Positions 35,632 through 44,862 of a stretch of DNA of 64,000 nt are shown piece by piece. This DNA comes from Cyclobacteriaceae bacterium (GTDB lineage Bacteria > Bacteroidota > Bacteroidia > Cytophagales > Cyclobacteriaceae). The notes under the pieces are model-generated. The model was not told where the DNA came from and did no database searches. It worked only from the letters and a program-made list of their open reading frames with translations. The stretch is from the NCBI GenBank assembly GCA_028285685.1, contig JANQOR010000038.1, forward strand, positions 434,001 through 498,000. Reading direction: 5' to 3'. The translations under genes were made by a program, and so were the position numbers. Numbering within the stretch: position 1 is the first letter of the stretch; each line of letters begins with the position of its first letter.

Positions 35632-36621
35632 CTATTCTGCAAACCACAAGTAATCCGTTGTGAACCTCTTACTCTGCTTTAGGGATAGTTCATAAAACAA
35701 CCTTGAAAATTCAATTTGTCCCTTTTTGTTAAGGTGAAATGCTTCTGCAAAAAGCGTAGAATCCACATGATCATTAAAAATGTCAAATCGCCCAAAGATT
35801 GAACTATCTATGCCTGTTTGAGCTATTTTGCTGGTATAACCCTCATGAATTGCTTTGTATTTTTCTAAGTAATACTCGCAATAGTCCGAGCGCTTTGGCG
35901 GGATGAAAAGATGGAAATTGATCTTGTTCTCTTCACATAGCTTTTCTATTTTTCTCAAGTACTCGAATTGCAAACCAGACCAACCATACTTTTCTATTTG
36001 AAACCAATCACTCAGGTCATCAAAGTTTTTGGCAGTTCTCTGTAGAGCAGATGAGCCATAATCATCTGGTGTAGTGATGTTTCTATTTTTTTGTGCCGGT
36101 TGGGGAAGAAATAAATATCTAAAAAATGATTTGTACCTCTTTACAAAGGCACTCTTATCATGTTCTCTGGAATATAGAAAACATTCCCATGTGGTGAAGT
36201 CCAAATACAAATACTGGTTCCGATGTCTATAGTACCTTTTTGTGTAAATCCAGGGGTCGAGTCCAAAATAGATAGTACGAACTGAATCTAATCCTAAATT
36301 TTTCAGGATAAAGTATGTCTGAATTGGGCCTCTGGCATCCATGGCTAAATTGACATAGCTGGAATTATCCGGATTTATGTTGTTGAGCTCCTTGCATGAC
36401 AACCCATACCTTACACTTGAGCTCCCGGCTAAAATATTTATTGGACCATTGTCCAATGTTTCTATCCATGCATAATCATTTGCATCTTGGGCGTATCTTT
36501 TTTCAAGCGCTTTTTCCTCGAAAAAACCTTCTTTTTGCTTTTCGATCAATAGCTCCATGACAAGAAAAGGTAGAGTCGGAACGAGTATTGTAACGATAGT
36601 CTTTGATATAAACCTTTTCAT
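35632..36621 (-). CDS. SGNH-type membrane-anchored protein, probable partner of an MBOAT acyltransferase
   Basis: 329 residues from ATG 36621 (MKRFISKTIVTILVPTLPFLVM), giving one N-terminal membrane anchor. Residues 50-70 carry ILAGSSSVRYGLS, an SGNH/GDSL-like block I with a serine, and DPWIYTKR and HLNKKGQIEFSRLFYEL near 300 resemble the terminal D/H block. It starts 5 nt after the MBOAT gene stop. MBOAT + SGNH pairs (AlgI with AlgJ/AlgX, PatA/PatB, DltB/DltD) O-acylate cell-surface polymers; by analogy this protein would accept the acyl group and transfer it outside the membrane. Confidence 0.6.
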   Translation of the reverse strand: MKRFISKTIVTILVPTLPFLVMELLIEKQKEGFFEEKALEKRYAQDANDYAWIETLDNGPINILAGSSSVRYGLSCKELNNINPDNSSYVNLAMDARGPIQTYFILKNLGLDSVRTIYFGLDPWIYTKRYYRHRNQYLYLDFTTWECFLYSREHDKSAFVKRYKSFFRYLFLPQPAQKNRNITTPDDYGSSALQRTAKNFDDLSDWFQIEKYGWSGLQFEYLRKIEKLCEENKINFHLFIPPKRSDYCEYYLEKYKAIHEGYTSKIAQTGIDSSIFGRFDIFNDHVDSTLFAEAFHLNKKGQIEFSRLFYELSLKQSKRFTTDYLWFAE

Positions 36622-36625
36622 GGGA

Positions 36626-38071
36626 TCAGAATTGGAAGTAGATAAATTGTTGTTCTTTTCCGCCGAACCAAAGGATCGCATATGCTATTGAGTAGTAAAA
36701 TGTATATCTAACAGGTGATTTCCATCTTAATACGAGTTTTTCCAGCGCGTATTCTCCTTCTCTTCCTAACCATTCGATAATCATAAATGCTCCCAATAAG
36801 ACTATAATTGTTTTGTATCTCAAATACACGCTGAATGACAGGAATGAGCTGGGATGCTGCAGTATGTCAGAGGCATACTGCAGTGCGTGACCAAGATTTT
36901 CTGCTCTGAAGAAAATCCATGCAAACACAGTCAGACTAAATGTGGTGAGTATTGAAAGGAGCTCCTTAAAAGTTGGTAGGCTCCTGCTGTGGGCAACTAT
37001 ATCAAGATTATTTCGATTTTTATTCGTTAGTAGAAGCGGCAAAAAGTAGACTGCGTTTAAAGCTCCCCAAATAACGAACGTCCAATTTGCACCATGCCAA
37101 AAACCGCTAACAATAAAGATGATAAATGTATTGCGAACTTTCATCAAAGTGCCGCCGCGACTTCCCCCTAGAGGAATGTAGAGGTAATCCCTAAACCATG
37201 TGGAAAGAGAAATATGCCAGCGTCTCCAAAACTCCGCAATGTCTCTCGAAAAGTATGGAAAAGCGAAATTTCTCATAAGGTTAAATCCGAACAAACGGGA
37301 AGTTCCAATCGCTATATCCGAGTAGCCAGAAAAGTCCGCATAGATTTGGAACGTAAAGAAAACAGCACCAAGTACCAATGTAATCCCTGAATAGTCAATT
37401 GAATTGCTAAAAATGTGATTCGCAAGCTCAGCACAGTTATCAGCGATAACTATTTTTTTGAACAACCCCCAAAGTATTTGACGCATTCCATTGACTGCCG
37501 TGGAGTAATCAAAATTTCGTTTGGTGCAGAATTGCGGCAACAAATTGGTTGCTCGCTCAATTGGTCCGGCAACCAATTGTGGGAAGAAACTCACAAAAGC
37601 TGAAAAGGCGATAAAATCCTTTGTTGGTTCAAGTTTTCTCCTGTAAACATCAATGGTATAGCTCAACGTTTGGAATGTGTAGAAACTAATTCCAACCGGT
37701 AGAATAATGTTTAGAGAATTTGCTTTGATATCTGCACCAAAGAAGGAAAAAGCAGAGATGAAATTATCCAGAAAGAAGTTGTAGTATTTGAAAAAACCCA
37801 GGAAACCTAGGTTAACAAGGATGCTTGTCCATAAAAGAGCTTTTCTCCTTGACTGGCTTTCTGCAATTTTTAATTTTTGTCCGACTGTATAATCAACAAT
37901 CGTACTGAAAATGATCAGGGATAAAAACCTCCAATCCCACCACCCATAAAAGACATAGCTCGCAACAACTATTAGCAAGTTTTGATGCTTTATATTCTTG
38001 CTTGATATGAACCAATAGAGGATAAAGACGATTGGTAGAAAAATTGCGAAGTCTAAGGAGTTAAAGAGCAT
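36626..38071 (-). CDS. MBOAT-family O-acyltransferase (AlgI/DltB-like)
   Basis: 481 residues with 10 or more hydrophobic helices. Conserved MBOAT elements are present: GGWWDWRF-like GWWDWRFLSL near 42, SFYTFQTLSYTIDVYR near 127-143, and the catalytic region WRRWHISLSTWFRDYLYIPLGG by parts near 270-300, with SGFWHGANWTFVIWG containing the active histidine near 325. Moves acyl groups from inner leaflet donors across the membrane for O-acylation of polysaccharide or teichoic-like polymers. The downstream SGNH gene is the likely partner. A copy of the shared upstream element lies 96 nt before its start. Confidence 0.85.
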   Translation of the reverse strand: MLFNSLDFAIFLPIVFILYWFISSKNIKHQNLLIVVASYVFYGWWDWRFLSLIIFSTIVDYTVGQKLKIAESQSRRKALLWTSILVNLGFLGFFKYYNFFLDNFISAFSFFGADIKANSLNIILPVGISFYTFQTLSYTIDVYRRKLEPTKDFIAFSAFVSFFPQLVAGPIERATNLLPQFCTKRNFDYSTAVNGMRQILWGLFKKIVIADNCAELANHIFSNSIDYSGITLVLGAVFFTFQIYADFSGYSDIAIGTSRLFGFNLMRNFAFPYFSRDIAEFWRRWHISLSTWFRDYLYIPLGGSRGGTLMKVRNTFIIFIVSGFWHGANWTFVIWGALNAVYFLPLLLTNKNRNNLDIVAHSRSLPTFKELLSILTTFSLTVFAWIFFRAENLGHALQYASDILQHPSSFLSFSVYLRYKTIIVLLGAFMIIEWLGREGEYALEKLVLRWKSPVRYTFYYSIAYAILWFGGKEQQFIYFQF

Positions 38072-38166
38072 TTAATTCTTGTCGATTAGGCGTTTTTTGC
38101 TGCACTCTCACCTTTATGGCACAGACCGCTCAAAATCAAATGGACAGGTCTGTATCATTCGTTGAG

Positions 38167-38184
38167 GAAAACTAAGCTATCAAA
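38167..38184 (-). promoter_or_regulatory. Shared promoter-like element, copy 3
   Basis: GAAAACTAAGCTATCAAA on the plus strand (17 of 18 identical to copy 1); the coding strand reads TTTGATAGCTTAGTTTTC, with TAGCTTAG. It is 96 nt from the MBOAT gene start. Confidence 0.45.
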
Positions 38185-38272
38185 ATTTCCGAAATCTCCT
38201 TGATCTTAGTCATCTAGCGAATTCAATGATCAGGTTCAAATGACCCATAGTAAATGGGCACTATATCGTTGC

Positions 38273-41134
38273 TTATCTTTTAACTTCTTCCTTCCTAATT
38301 CTAATAGCTTCTCTTTTGGTACCTGAATTTAAAATCATAATATACTGTCCCTCACCAAGATCAGTAAGATCCAGATTTAGTTCTGTATTTGTATCCAAAT
38401 TGTCAATGGACTTCATCAACTTACCACTTAGGTCAGTGATCGTAATTTTCTCAATTGTGTGGGTACTACTTTTGATATTAATGCTATTCTGAAGGGGATT
38501 AGGGTAATATTCAAAAACGTTATGCTTATTCAAACTGAGTGGTTCGAATATGGTAAGCGTCCCGTTAACAAGGTTTAGTTCATAATTGTTGTCGCTACCT
38601 CCTGCAAGCAGGATATCATAATCACCAGGACTCGAAAGCTCGGTGGCACTAGTAGAAATAGATGGCATCAGATCAATATCCTCAGGCACATCGTTTCCAA
38701 ATAAACTGTCAAATGCGATTTGAAAGTCAGGGTTTTTCTGAAACTGATGTTTACTCGTGTCCTGAGCTATAACATCTAGATGGGCCTTATCTATCCATAC
38801 AGTATCTTGTATCCAGCCATCGTAAAATTCATCTTGAATGTAAGCCACAAAAGGGTAGTAGCCTACATCTTTTGGTAAGTTCAAACTTCCATTATGATAT
38901 GCTTTAAACGCCAATCCCAGAGGATCGGAAACTATGAAATTGTCGACCGGAGAACCATCATAGACTTGATTTAGAACACTTAGGTCTGCTGCGGTTTTCT
39001 GCTTATTCAAAATCTGAATTTTTTCGTAGTGATCGGTTAATACTATTTCCAAATCACCATCTCGGTCATAATCGAATGGGAATATGTCCCTATAAAACCC
39101 CCATTTTCCAATGTCAAATAGCTTCCTACCACCTAGAAAACCATTGGAAATCGAATGATAAAATACATCTGTATAACTGGCTGAGACGATATCCATCTTG
39201 TCATCTTGATCAAAATCAAATAATTGAATGCCGGCGTTAAAGCCATCTCGTCCAAAGCTAATTTTACCATTGCTGGTTAGTAATTCGCTAGAGCCAAAGT
39301 AAATCGTCGCGATATCTGTGCTTGAGCTTCCATCTGCAATTAGGTCATCAAATCCATCACCGTTTAAATCTCCTACTTCCATCTCAAATGCCTTAACTGA
39401 GAAGGAAGAATGAAATGTGAATTGTCCTGTACCATCACCTCTGTGTATTATCACCTCACTTGCGGAAGGGGAAATTGCCACATCAAGATTTGAATCATTG
39501 TCGAAATCCCCAAATGTATGTGCTTTCGTATTCAGATTATCAAAGACAATATGCCTGGAAAAAGAAGTACCTTCATTGTTGAGATATAGACTCCCGTTAG
39601 CCAATAGATCTGGATATTGGTCATTGTTTACATCGCCAACAGTAATGTCGTCGGTGTGCACATTTTGATTAAGATCTATTTCTAAGTTTGTGAAAAGTCC
39701 AGAGCCATCATTTAAGTATATGGATGGCTTGAATCCCCCGGTGACCAGATCTAAGCTTCCATCCAGGTTGAGATCAACTAACTTGATCTTGCTTGGCCTA
39801 TGTTCGCTTTCCAGGTGATAGTAGTCTTCAAAATGATCCAGGCCATTGCCTAGTTTCAACGTAACGAACTGAAATTGTCGATTTGCAATGGCTAGATCGA
39901 TGAAGCCATCATTGTTTATATCCCCTAAGGCGATTTTATTTATATCTGATGCCATCGGGAATTCAGTAAATCGAATTCCCTTGAAAGAGGTATTCGGATA
40001 GGTTAAGTGCGTTTTTATATCCTCTGCATTGGCGAAAAGGAATCCTTTTTCGCCAGTACCAAGTAAGTCAATGAATGAGACGGAGAAGAAAAGCCCATTG
40101 AAAGTGTAATTGTAATTCTGCTCAATAAGTTGAAAAGAGCCATTCCCATCGTTGATGAAAAAGTGTAGATAGGTATCGTTAGTTACATTCCCAAAGGGAG
40201 CCGGCTTTGAACCATTCACTACAATATCCGGATGGGAATCACTGTTGATATCATCAACTAGGAAATCCGCTGTTGAGAAGCGAATACTGGATGGGTACTC
40301 AATTGTTTCTTTTACCGTTCTGTCGGCGTTTCTTAGGACCAACTGCAACACAGAATCTTGCTTCGAAATGATGGCTAAATCGGGGATTTGGTTACTATCA
40401 AAATCTGCAATTTCAATATTGTCAGGTTGGACATTTAAGGCAATTTCTTCGAACTCATCTGGTGAGTTTTTGATACTGTAAAACACCCGTGCCGTTTCCA
40501 TGCCCTGTCCCACGACAGTAAGATCGATATTACCATCTTGATCCAGATCAACAAGTTTGGCATCGATTGGGAGTGCGCCTACATTGACGTACTGGAATTC
40601 ACTCTCGTTCCAATCTTGATCTTTATTAAATATAAGCGCAATCGAGTTCGATGATGATGTAAGTGCAGCAATATCATTACTGCCATCGCCATCAATATCT
40701 TCCGTGATAACTTTTGCAGGACTGTCAGTAAGATCTATGAAGAGAGGCGAGTCGAACTTAAAATCACCTAGGTTGATTAGTAAACCGACTCTATTTTGGT
40801 TTGGATCCGTGAAGATGATGTCGCTCAAACCGTCATTATTAATATCATCTACAGTCAAACGACGGACTTCAGATATTGAGCCCAAATCATAACTAAAAGG
40901 GGCTCCCATTTTCTCACCCATATTATATCTGACTGATACTGAACGTGACTCTTTGAAAGTCATTAGGAGGTCGTGTCGTCCATCATTATTTAAGTCTGCA
41001 TGGAGAAATGCATTCGGTGTTGCAGGAAAGTCAAGCGTTATCCTTTTATCGAAATCCTGGCCACAAATGACCGTCGAGACTAAAATTAGAATTTTTGTTA
41101 TTGCAATTTTCAAACTAGTACTGCTAATGATCAA
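38273..41134 (-). CDS. T9SS-secreted FG-GAP/VCBS repeat protein with MBG and type A sorting domains
   Basis: 953 residues with a secretion signal (SLKIAITKILILVSTVICGQ). From residue 40 to about 690 there are about a dozen calcium-binding FG-GAP blades of the DLNNDGRHDLLMTF and DFDNDSNLDVAIS type, forming two propellers. A middle segment with Y(D)GSPVDNFI and SPGDYDILLAGG at about 740-870 matches MBG domains. The C-terminus (YYPNPLQNSINIKS, EGQYIMIL) is a type A T9SS sorting domain for outer-membrane export. The first codon appears to be TTG at 41134, with an in-frame TGA five codons upstream. Probable surface adhesin or polysaccharide-binding protein. Confidence 0.85.
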   Translation of the reverse strand: MIISSTSLKIAITKILILVSTVICGQDFDKRITLDFPATPNAFLHADLNNDGRHDLLMTFKESRSVSVRYNMGEKMGAPFSYDLGSISEVRRLTVDDINNDGLSDIIFTDPNQNRVGLLINLGDFKFDSPLFIDLTDSPAKVITEDIDGDGSNDIAALTSSSNSIALIFNKDQDWNESEFQYVNVGALPIDAKLVDLDQDGNIDLTVVGQGMETARVFYSIKNSPDEFEEIALNVQPDNIEIADFDSNQIPDLAIISKQDSVLQLVLRNADRTVKETIEYPSSIRFSTADFLVDDINSDSHPDIVVNGSKPAPFGNVTNDTYLHFFINDGNGSFQLIEQNYNYTFNGLFFSVSFIDLLGTGEKGFLFANAEDIKTHLTYPNTSFKGIRFTEFPMASDINKIALGDINNDGFIDLAIANRQFQFVTLKLGNGLDHFEDYYHLESEHRPSKIKLVDLNLDGSLDLVTGGFKPSIYLNDGSGLFTNLEIDLNQNVHTDDITVGDVNNDQYPDLLANGSLYLNNEGTSFSRHIVFDNLNTKAHTFGDFDNDSNLDVAISPSASEVIIHRGDGTGQFTFHSSFSVKAFEMEVGDLNGDGFDDLIADGSSSTDIATIYFGSSELLTSNGKISFGRDGFNAGIQLFDFDQDDKMDIVSASYTDVFYHSISNGFLGGRKLFDIGKWGFYRDIFPFDYDRDGDLEIVLTDHYEKIQILNKQKTAADLSVLNQVYDGSPVDNFIVSDPLGLAFKAYHNGSLNLPKDVGYYPFVAYIQDEFYDGWIQDTVWIDKAHLDVIAQDTSKHQFQKNPDFQIAFDSLFGNDVPEDIDLMPSISTSATELSSPGDYDILLAGGSDNNYELNLVNGTLTIFEPLSLNKHNVFEYYPNPLQNSINIKSSTHTIEKITITDLSGKLMKSIDNLDTNTELNLDLTDLGEGQYIMILNSGTKREAIRIRKEEVKR

Positions 41135-41557
41135 TGGAAGATAACGTCATTGTGTAAAGTTTCTTGGGCGGCAAATTTCGTCTAAAGTAATGAAGTCAGC
41201 CATAGCTCACAAGGTACCACCAGTGCTATTCGTTTGTTAGTATTTATGTTATTTTAATTTTTGATTCAATCTTGGACTCATAATTGGAATTGGTAGCCTC
41301 AACGTAGATGCGGACGTTCCATAAGAGACAGTTAAGTTACATAGTGTAGAAAAGATGAAAATGGAAGGGAAGTACATAAGTTCAATGAAGTCGATCGCAC
41401 CAGTCTGACATTTCGTTTACTCGTAGCATCTTTTAAAATAGTTGGTGATATTATGATCATGTTCACTTTAATTCCCGTTAGATTGAATTTAAGAATTGCC
41501 TAACTTGCAACATAGTTGCGTTCTAAGAAAACTGTAACTTCGTATTTGACTATCCGC
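41135..41557. other. Intergenic region without a recognisable gene
   Basis: 423 bp between divergent genes. No ORF with convincing codon usage, tRNA or strong terminator is seen. A TAACTTGC box near 41500 (compare TAnnTTTG) could be the -7 element for the fusion lipoprotein gene. Confidence 0.5.
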
Positions 41558-43588
41558 ATGAAGATACCCCGAGTCATTCCCATTGTTAGCCTTTGCCTAG
41601 GACTATGTTCTTTACTTATTCAATGTCAAACTGGAAGGACCCAAACCCCTCCTTACCTGACAGGCCAGGGCCTTGGAATTAATAGTGTCACTTTAATGGT
41701 CCACGATATTGATTCAGCAATCAGTTACTTTAAGGATACCCTGGGTTTCAATATTCGAAGAAGTGCAGAGAAGGGAGTTTTTGAAGGGACCCTTGCAGCA
41801 TCAGTGTCTTTAGGAGACATGTCTTCCTTCGAATTCTTATCTGTGGATGATTCAGTGAATAGAGATTCTGTTACTTCCTTTATTCGGGAATTTCTGGATG
41901 CCAGGCAAGGTGTTCGTTTATTCTCACTCTCCACATCTTCCGCCGATTCTACATTCCTCGCTTTGACTTCCAGTGGGTTTCAGATGGATTCCATTCAATC
42001 TTATCGAAGTACGTCGAAGGAACCTGCAGGATGGTCTTGGGATGACGGTGACCCAAAACGTAAAAGCCTGGATTTCGACACCTCTGATCCACCCGCGCAC
42101 TTCCCTCGGTTCATTGAAAAAATAGGGTTTGATTACCATACGGTCAATGATGAATGGAAAACCTATTACGTCTATCAACGCATGTTCAGTGGACATCCAA
42201 ATGGGGTGGTAGGTATGAATGCCATTCGAATCGTTGTCAATGATCTTGGGACCGCGAGCAAAGAGTTTCGAAAGATGAATCTTGAGCTGATTGAACAAAA
42301 TGATTCTGTTGCACGATACCATCTATTCAGGAACCAAGAGATTCACCTGGTTGCTCCTAAGAATCAACAGCTGAAAGAATTTTTAGCTGAAAATGGAGAG
42401 GGTGTGTTTGCGTTGAGGCTTGAAGTTGCAAACCTGGATTCTACCAGTCAATACTTTGACAAAATGTTACCACCCAATGCTACGTCGTGGACCCGTCAAC
42501 GACTTACTATTGCATCGGAATATGCCATGGGGGTACAATTGGAGTTTGTACAAGAGCCTGAGGACCAAGGCTTAATGGCCAGAATGTATGCGCCGACGGA
42601 GGAGCTGGATAGTTTAGCAGTGGAGCATGCAGCTTCACTTTATTCGAAATATTGTGAGCTCTGCCACGGGAAAGATCGAGAGGGGTATGCGGCGGACAAT
42701 TCCCCTTCCCTGCGGTCAAGATCGTTGTTGGCCACCAGCAAGAATAACAATTTCATGAGGTACACCATTCAATATGGGAGAGCCAATACGGCTATGGCCG
42801 GGTATCTGAATACTCAGGGTGGGCCGATGGAGTATATAGAAATAGAATTAATCTTAAAGTGGTTGTATGAAATGAGTGGTGTGGAAGAGGCAGTTGAGCT
42901 CTCAAGAGAACCGGTATTGGGTGATATTGAGCTTGGGGCAACTGTTTACTCCGCGAATTGTGCCATTTGTCATGGGGAAAATGGAGAAGGCATCTCCGCG
43001 CCTGCTCTTGGAAATCCTATGACGCTCGCTACTGCCACTGACCACTTCCTTAGATATGCCATCGCTGAGGGACGTGAAGAAACTCCCATGATAGCTTTCA
43101 AAGACAGCTTAAGTAGTGACAAGATTGATGGATTGACCGCTTTCTTGAGGAGCAGGGCTTCAGGTTGGGATATTCCAAAACCTGATTCGGTAAACATTCC
43201 CTCTCCGGAAGATTATGTGTTAAATCCTGATAGTGATGCCCCGGTTTTTGACTTGAGGGAAGGAAAGTATGTATCTTCTGAGCAAGTCAATCAGGCACTT
43301 ATGGATAGCCTTCGTATGGTTATCTTGGATGCGAGATCAGAGGTGGCTTGGCGTCAGATGCATATACCTGGTGCCATCCCTGTTCCATATTATGAAGACC
43401 CTGAAAATTTTGTAAATGATATACCCAACGATGGCACTCAAATCGTCATCTATTGTGCTTGTCCCCATGCAGCTTCAGGTCGGGTTCAAAGCACGCTAAA
43501 ACGCCATGGGTTTGAAAATACTGCAATTATTGACGAAGGAATTTTGGTTTGGGCTCAAATGGGATTTCCGGTAAGGAATGGTAGCTAG
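41558..43588 (+). CDS. Five-domain lipoprotein: VOC-VOC-cytochrome c-cytochrome c-rhodanese
   Basis: 676 residues from ATG 41558. Residues 1-23 (MKIPRVIPIVSLCLGLCSLL then IQC) look like a lipoprotein signal, though glutamine before the Cys is unusual. Two VOC-fold halves follow at about 35-190 (NSVTLMVHDIDSAISYFKD) and 220-340 (NAIRIVVNDLGTASKEFRK). Two c-type heme sites are CELCH (366-370) and CAICH (468-472), each with a later Met ligand candidate (TAMAGYL, TPMIAF). The end (560-676) is a rhodanese-like domain with CACPHAASGR from about 633. Envelope-located redox protein; the chemistry is unknown. I do not recall this domain order. Confidence 0.75.
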   Translation: MKIPRVIPIVSLCLGLCSLLIQCQTGRTQTPPYLTGQGLGINSVTLMVHDIDSAISYFKDTLGFNIRRSAEKGVFEGTLAASVSLGDMSSFEFLSVDDSVNRDSVTSFIREFLDARQGVRLFSLSTSSADSTFLALTSSGFQMDSIQSYRSTSKEPAGWSWDDGDPKRKSLDFDTSDPPAHFPRFIEKIGFDYHTVNDEWKTYYVYQRMFSGHPNGVVGMNAIRIVVNDLGTASKEFRKMNLELIEQNDSVARYHLFRNQEIHLVAPKNQQLKEFLAENGEGVFALRLEVANLDSTSQYFDKMLPPNATSWTRQRLTIASEYAMGVQLEFVQEPEDQGLMARMYAPTEELDSLAVEHAASLYSKYCELCHGKDREGYAADNSPSLRSRSLLATSKNNNFMRYTIQYGRANTAMAGYLNTQGGPMEYIEIELILKWLYEMSGVEEAVELSREPVLGDIELGATVYSANCAICHGENGEGISAPALGNPMTLATATDHFLRYAIAEGREETPMIAFKDSLSSDKIDGLTAFLRSRASGWDIPKPDSVNIPSPEDYVLNPDSDAPVFDLREGKYVSSEQVNQALMDSLRMVILDARSEVAWRQMHIPGAIPVPYYEDPENFVNDIPNDGTQIVIYCACPHAASGRVQSTLKRHGFENTAIIDEGILVWAQMGFPVRNGS

Positions 43589-43627
43589 GAAGAGTACATG
43601 CGCACATAATTCCTAATAGTGTTGGCA

Positions 43628-44320
43628 TTAACGCTCTATTTGGGTCCATCCTCTGTCAATCTGGGCGAATGCGTCTTTTGCCCAACCCTTTTGTCTTGAT
43701 TCTCTTGCCGTCTTTTCTGCACCAGTTTTTGGCCTTGGTCCACCTACAACGATCGCATAATGGTTGCTAACTTTGGTTCGATAGATATCAACCGTATACC
43801 TTAGTCCATCATTTCGGATTTTGCTTTCAATAGAGTTTGCAAATTTCTTGGCGATTTCCAGCCGATTCGATTTAAAAGATCCGACCACCGCAAACCACTC
43901 TGCATCTTCATCAGGTTTTTCTGTTGCTTCAAAGATTTTGAAGCTCGACGCTGACGTGGTTGCGTATGCGTTATTGTCAACAAAAGTTGTGTCTATTCGC
44001 TGTTCGTTTTCTAGAAGTATTTCCTCAGCAATTTCTGCTAGCAGGGTATTTCCATATTTGATGGATAGTTTAGAAGCTGCCTTTTCAATTATTTCCTCAG
44101 CTTGTTTCGATTCCCCATTGTTTTTGCTTAGAAGAGGCAAATAGTCCTTGACGAGATTTAAAGTCTGCAGTTCGATTAAGTGATCTGTAGAGTTTTGTTG
44201 AGTCCCCTGCATTCTTAGCTGTCCATTACCTATTAAGTAAGTAACAATAATTGTTGCTGTTCCTATTATGATCTTAAAATAAAGATCAACCCACTCAAAA
44301 AAGCTCTTCTTTTCTTTCAT
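43628..44320 (-). CDS. Membrane-anchored SPOR-like protein
   Basis: 230 residues. One membrane helix at about 10-32 (YFKIIIGTATIIVTYLIG) is followed by a helical linker. A C-terminal domain at 140-230 opens with EWFAVVGSFKSNRLEIAKKFA and later has YTVDIYRTKVSNHYAIVVGGP, the strand-helix-strand pattern of SPOR peptidoglycan-binding domains. SPOR proteins recognise stem-peptide-free glycan at septa. The N-terminal orientation places the domain in the periplasm. It is a single gene between the fusion lipoprotein and the TonB receptor. Confidence 0.6.
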   Translation of the reverse strand: MKEKKSFFEWVDLYFKIIIGTATIIVTYLIGNGQLRMQGTQQNSTDHLIELQTLNLVKDYLPLLSKNNGESKQAEEIIEKAASKLSIKYGNTLLAEIAEEILLENEQRIDTTFVDNNAYATTSASSFKIFEATEKPDEDAEWFAVVGSFKSNRLEIAKKFANSIESKIRNDGLRYTVDIYRTKVSNHYAIVVGGPRPKTGAEKTARESRQKGWAKDAFAQIDRGWTQIER

Positions 44321-44862
44321 TCGGTTTTTTATTAAAGTATTTCATATCTACTTAATTCGCTGAAACATATGAAATCAATTGATTTGCTGTTCCAAAAATT
44401 TCGAATCCGGATAAATTTCACTATGCCTGGTAAGATTGTAAATACCTCAAAGGGGGTATTTTGTAATTCCTCAGAAAACCTTAACCCTGTCCAGAGGAGC
44501 TTCCTTGCTACTGTATGCTTTCAAATTAATTTGACAACGTAGGAAGTTTCACTGATTCCGGTCTATGCTCTCGGGTTGGACACCTATATTCATAGATTCA
44601 AATTTTAATTTGATCGTTTCCGGGATTTCTTCCCAACTGAGTCCCATCTGACCGATTTGCTTAGTTTTTGGGCCTTTGTGCACTGAATTTAGTGTTCAAA
44701 CTGGACAGTTAGATCAACCATCGGGTTTCTTGTATACAAACGGTTTACAATCCAGGCTATGACGTGATATTATCCAGTACCTCAGGATAGTTTTGAATGG
44801 AGCTGTGTGAGTCTCAACGACTTCCAAAACACATCTTTTGTTACCGTCAACCACACAAAATC
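44321..44862. other. 542-bp gap upstream of the TonB receptor gene
   Basis: No gene is supported. One small hairpin AAATACC...GGTATTT (44440-44461) has only a short T run. I looked for a cobalamin riboswitch, expected before some TonB receptors, and did not find a B12 box. Confidence 0.5.

Noticed and set aside
38121-38153. Terminator formed by ACAGACC ... GGTCTGT
   Set aside because: The 7-bp arms enclose a 19-nt loop and no T run follows on either strand.
42507-42719. Antisense frames within the VOC-cytochrome-rhodanese gene
   Set aside because: The sense frame has two intact CxxCH sites and strong domain matches; the antisense ones have none.
44321-44862. Cobalamin riboswitch before the TonB receptor gene
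   Set aside because: I could not find the B12 box or the pairing pattern; only a short 7-bp hairpin is present.
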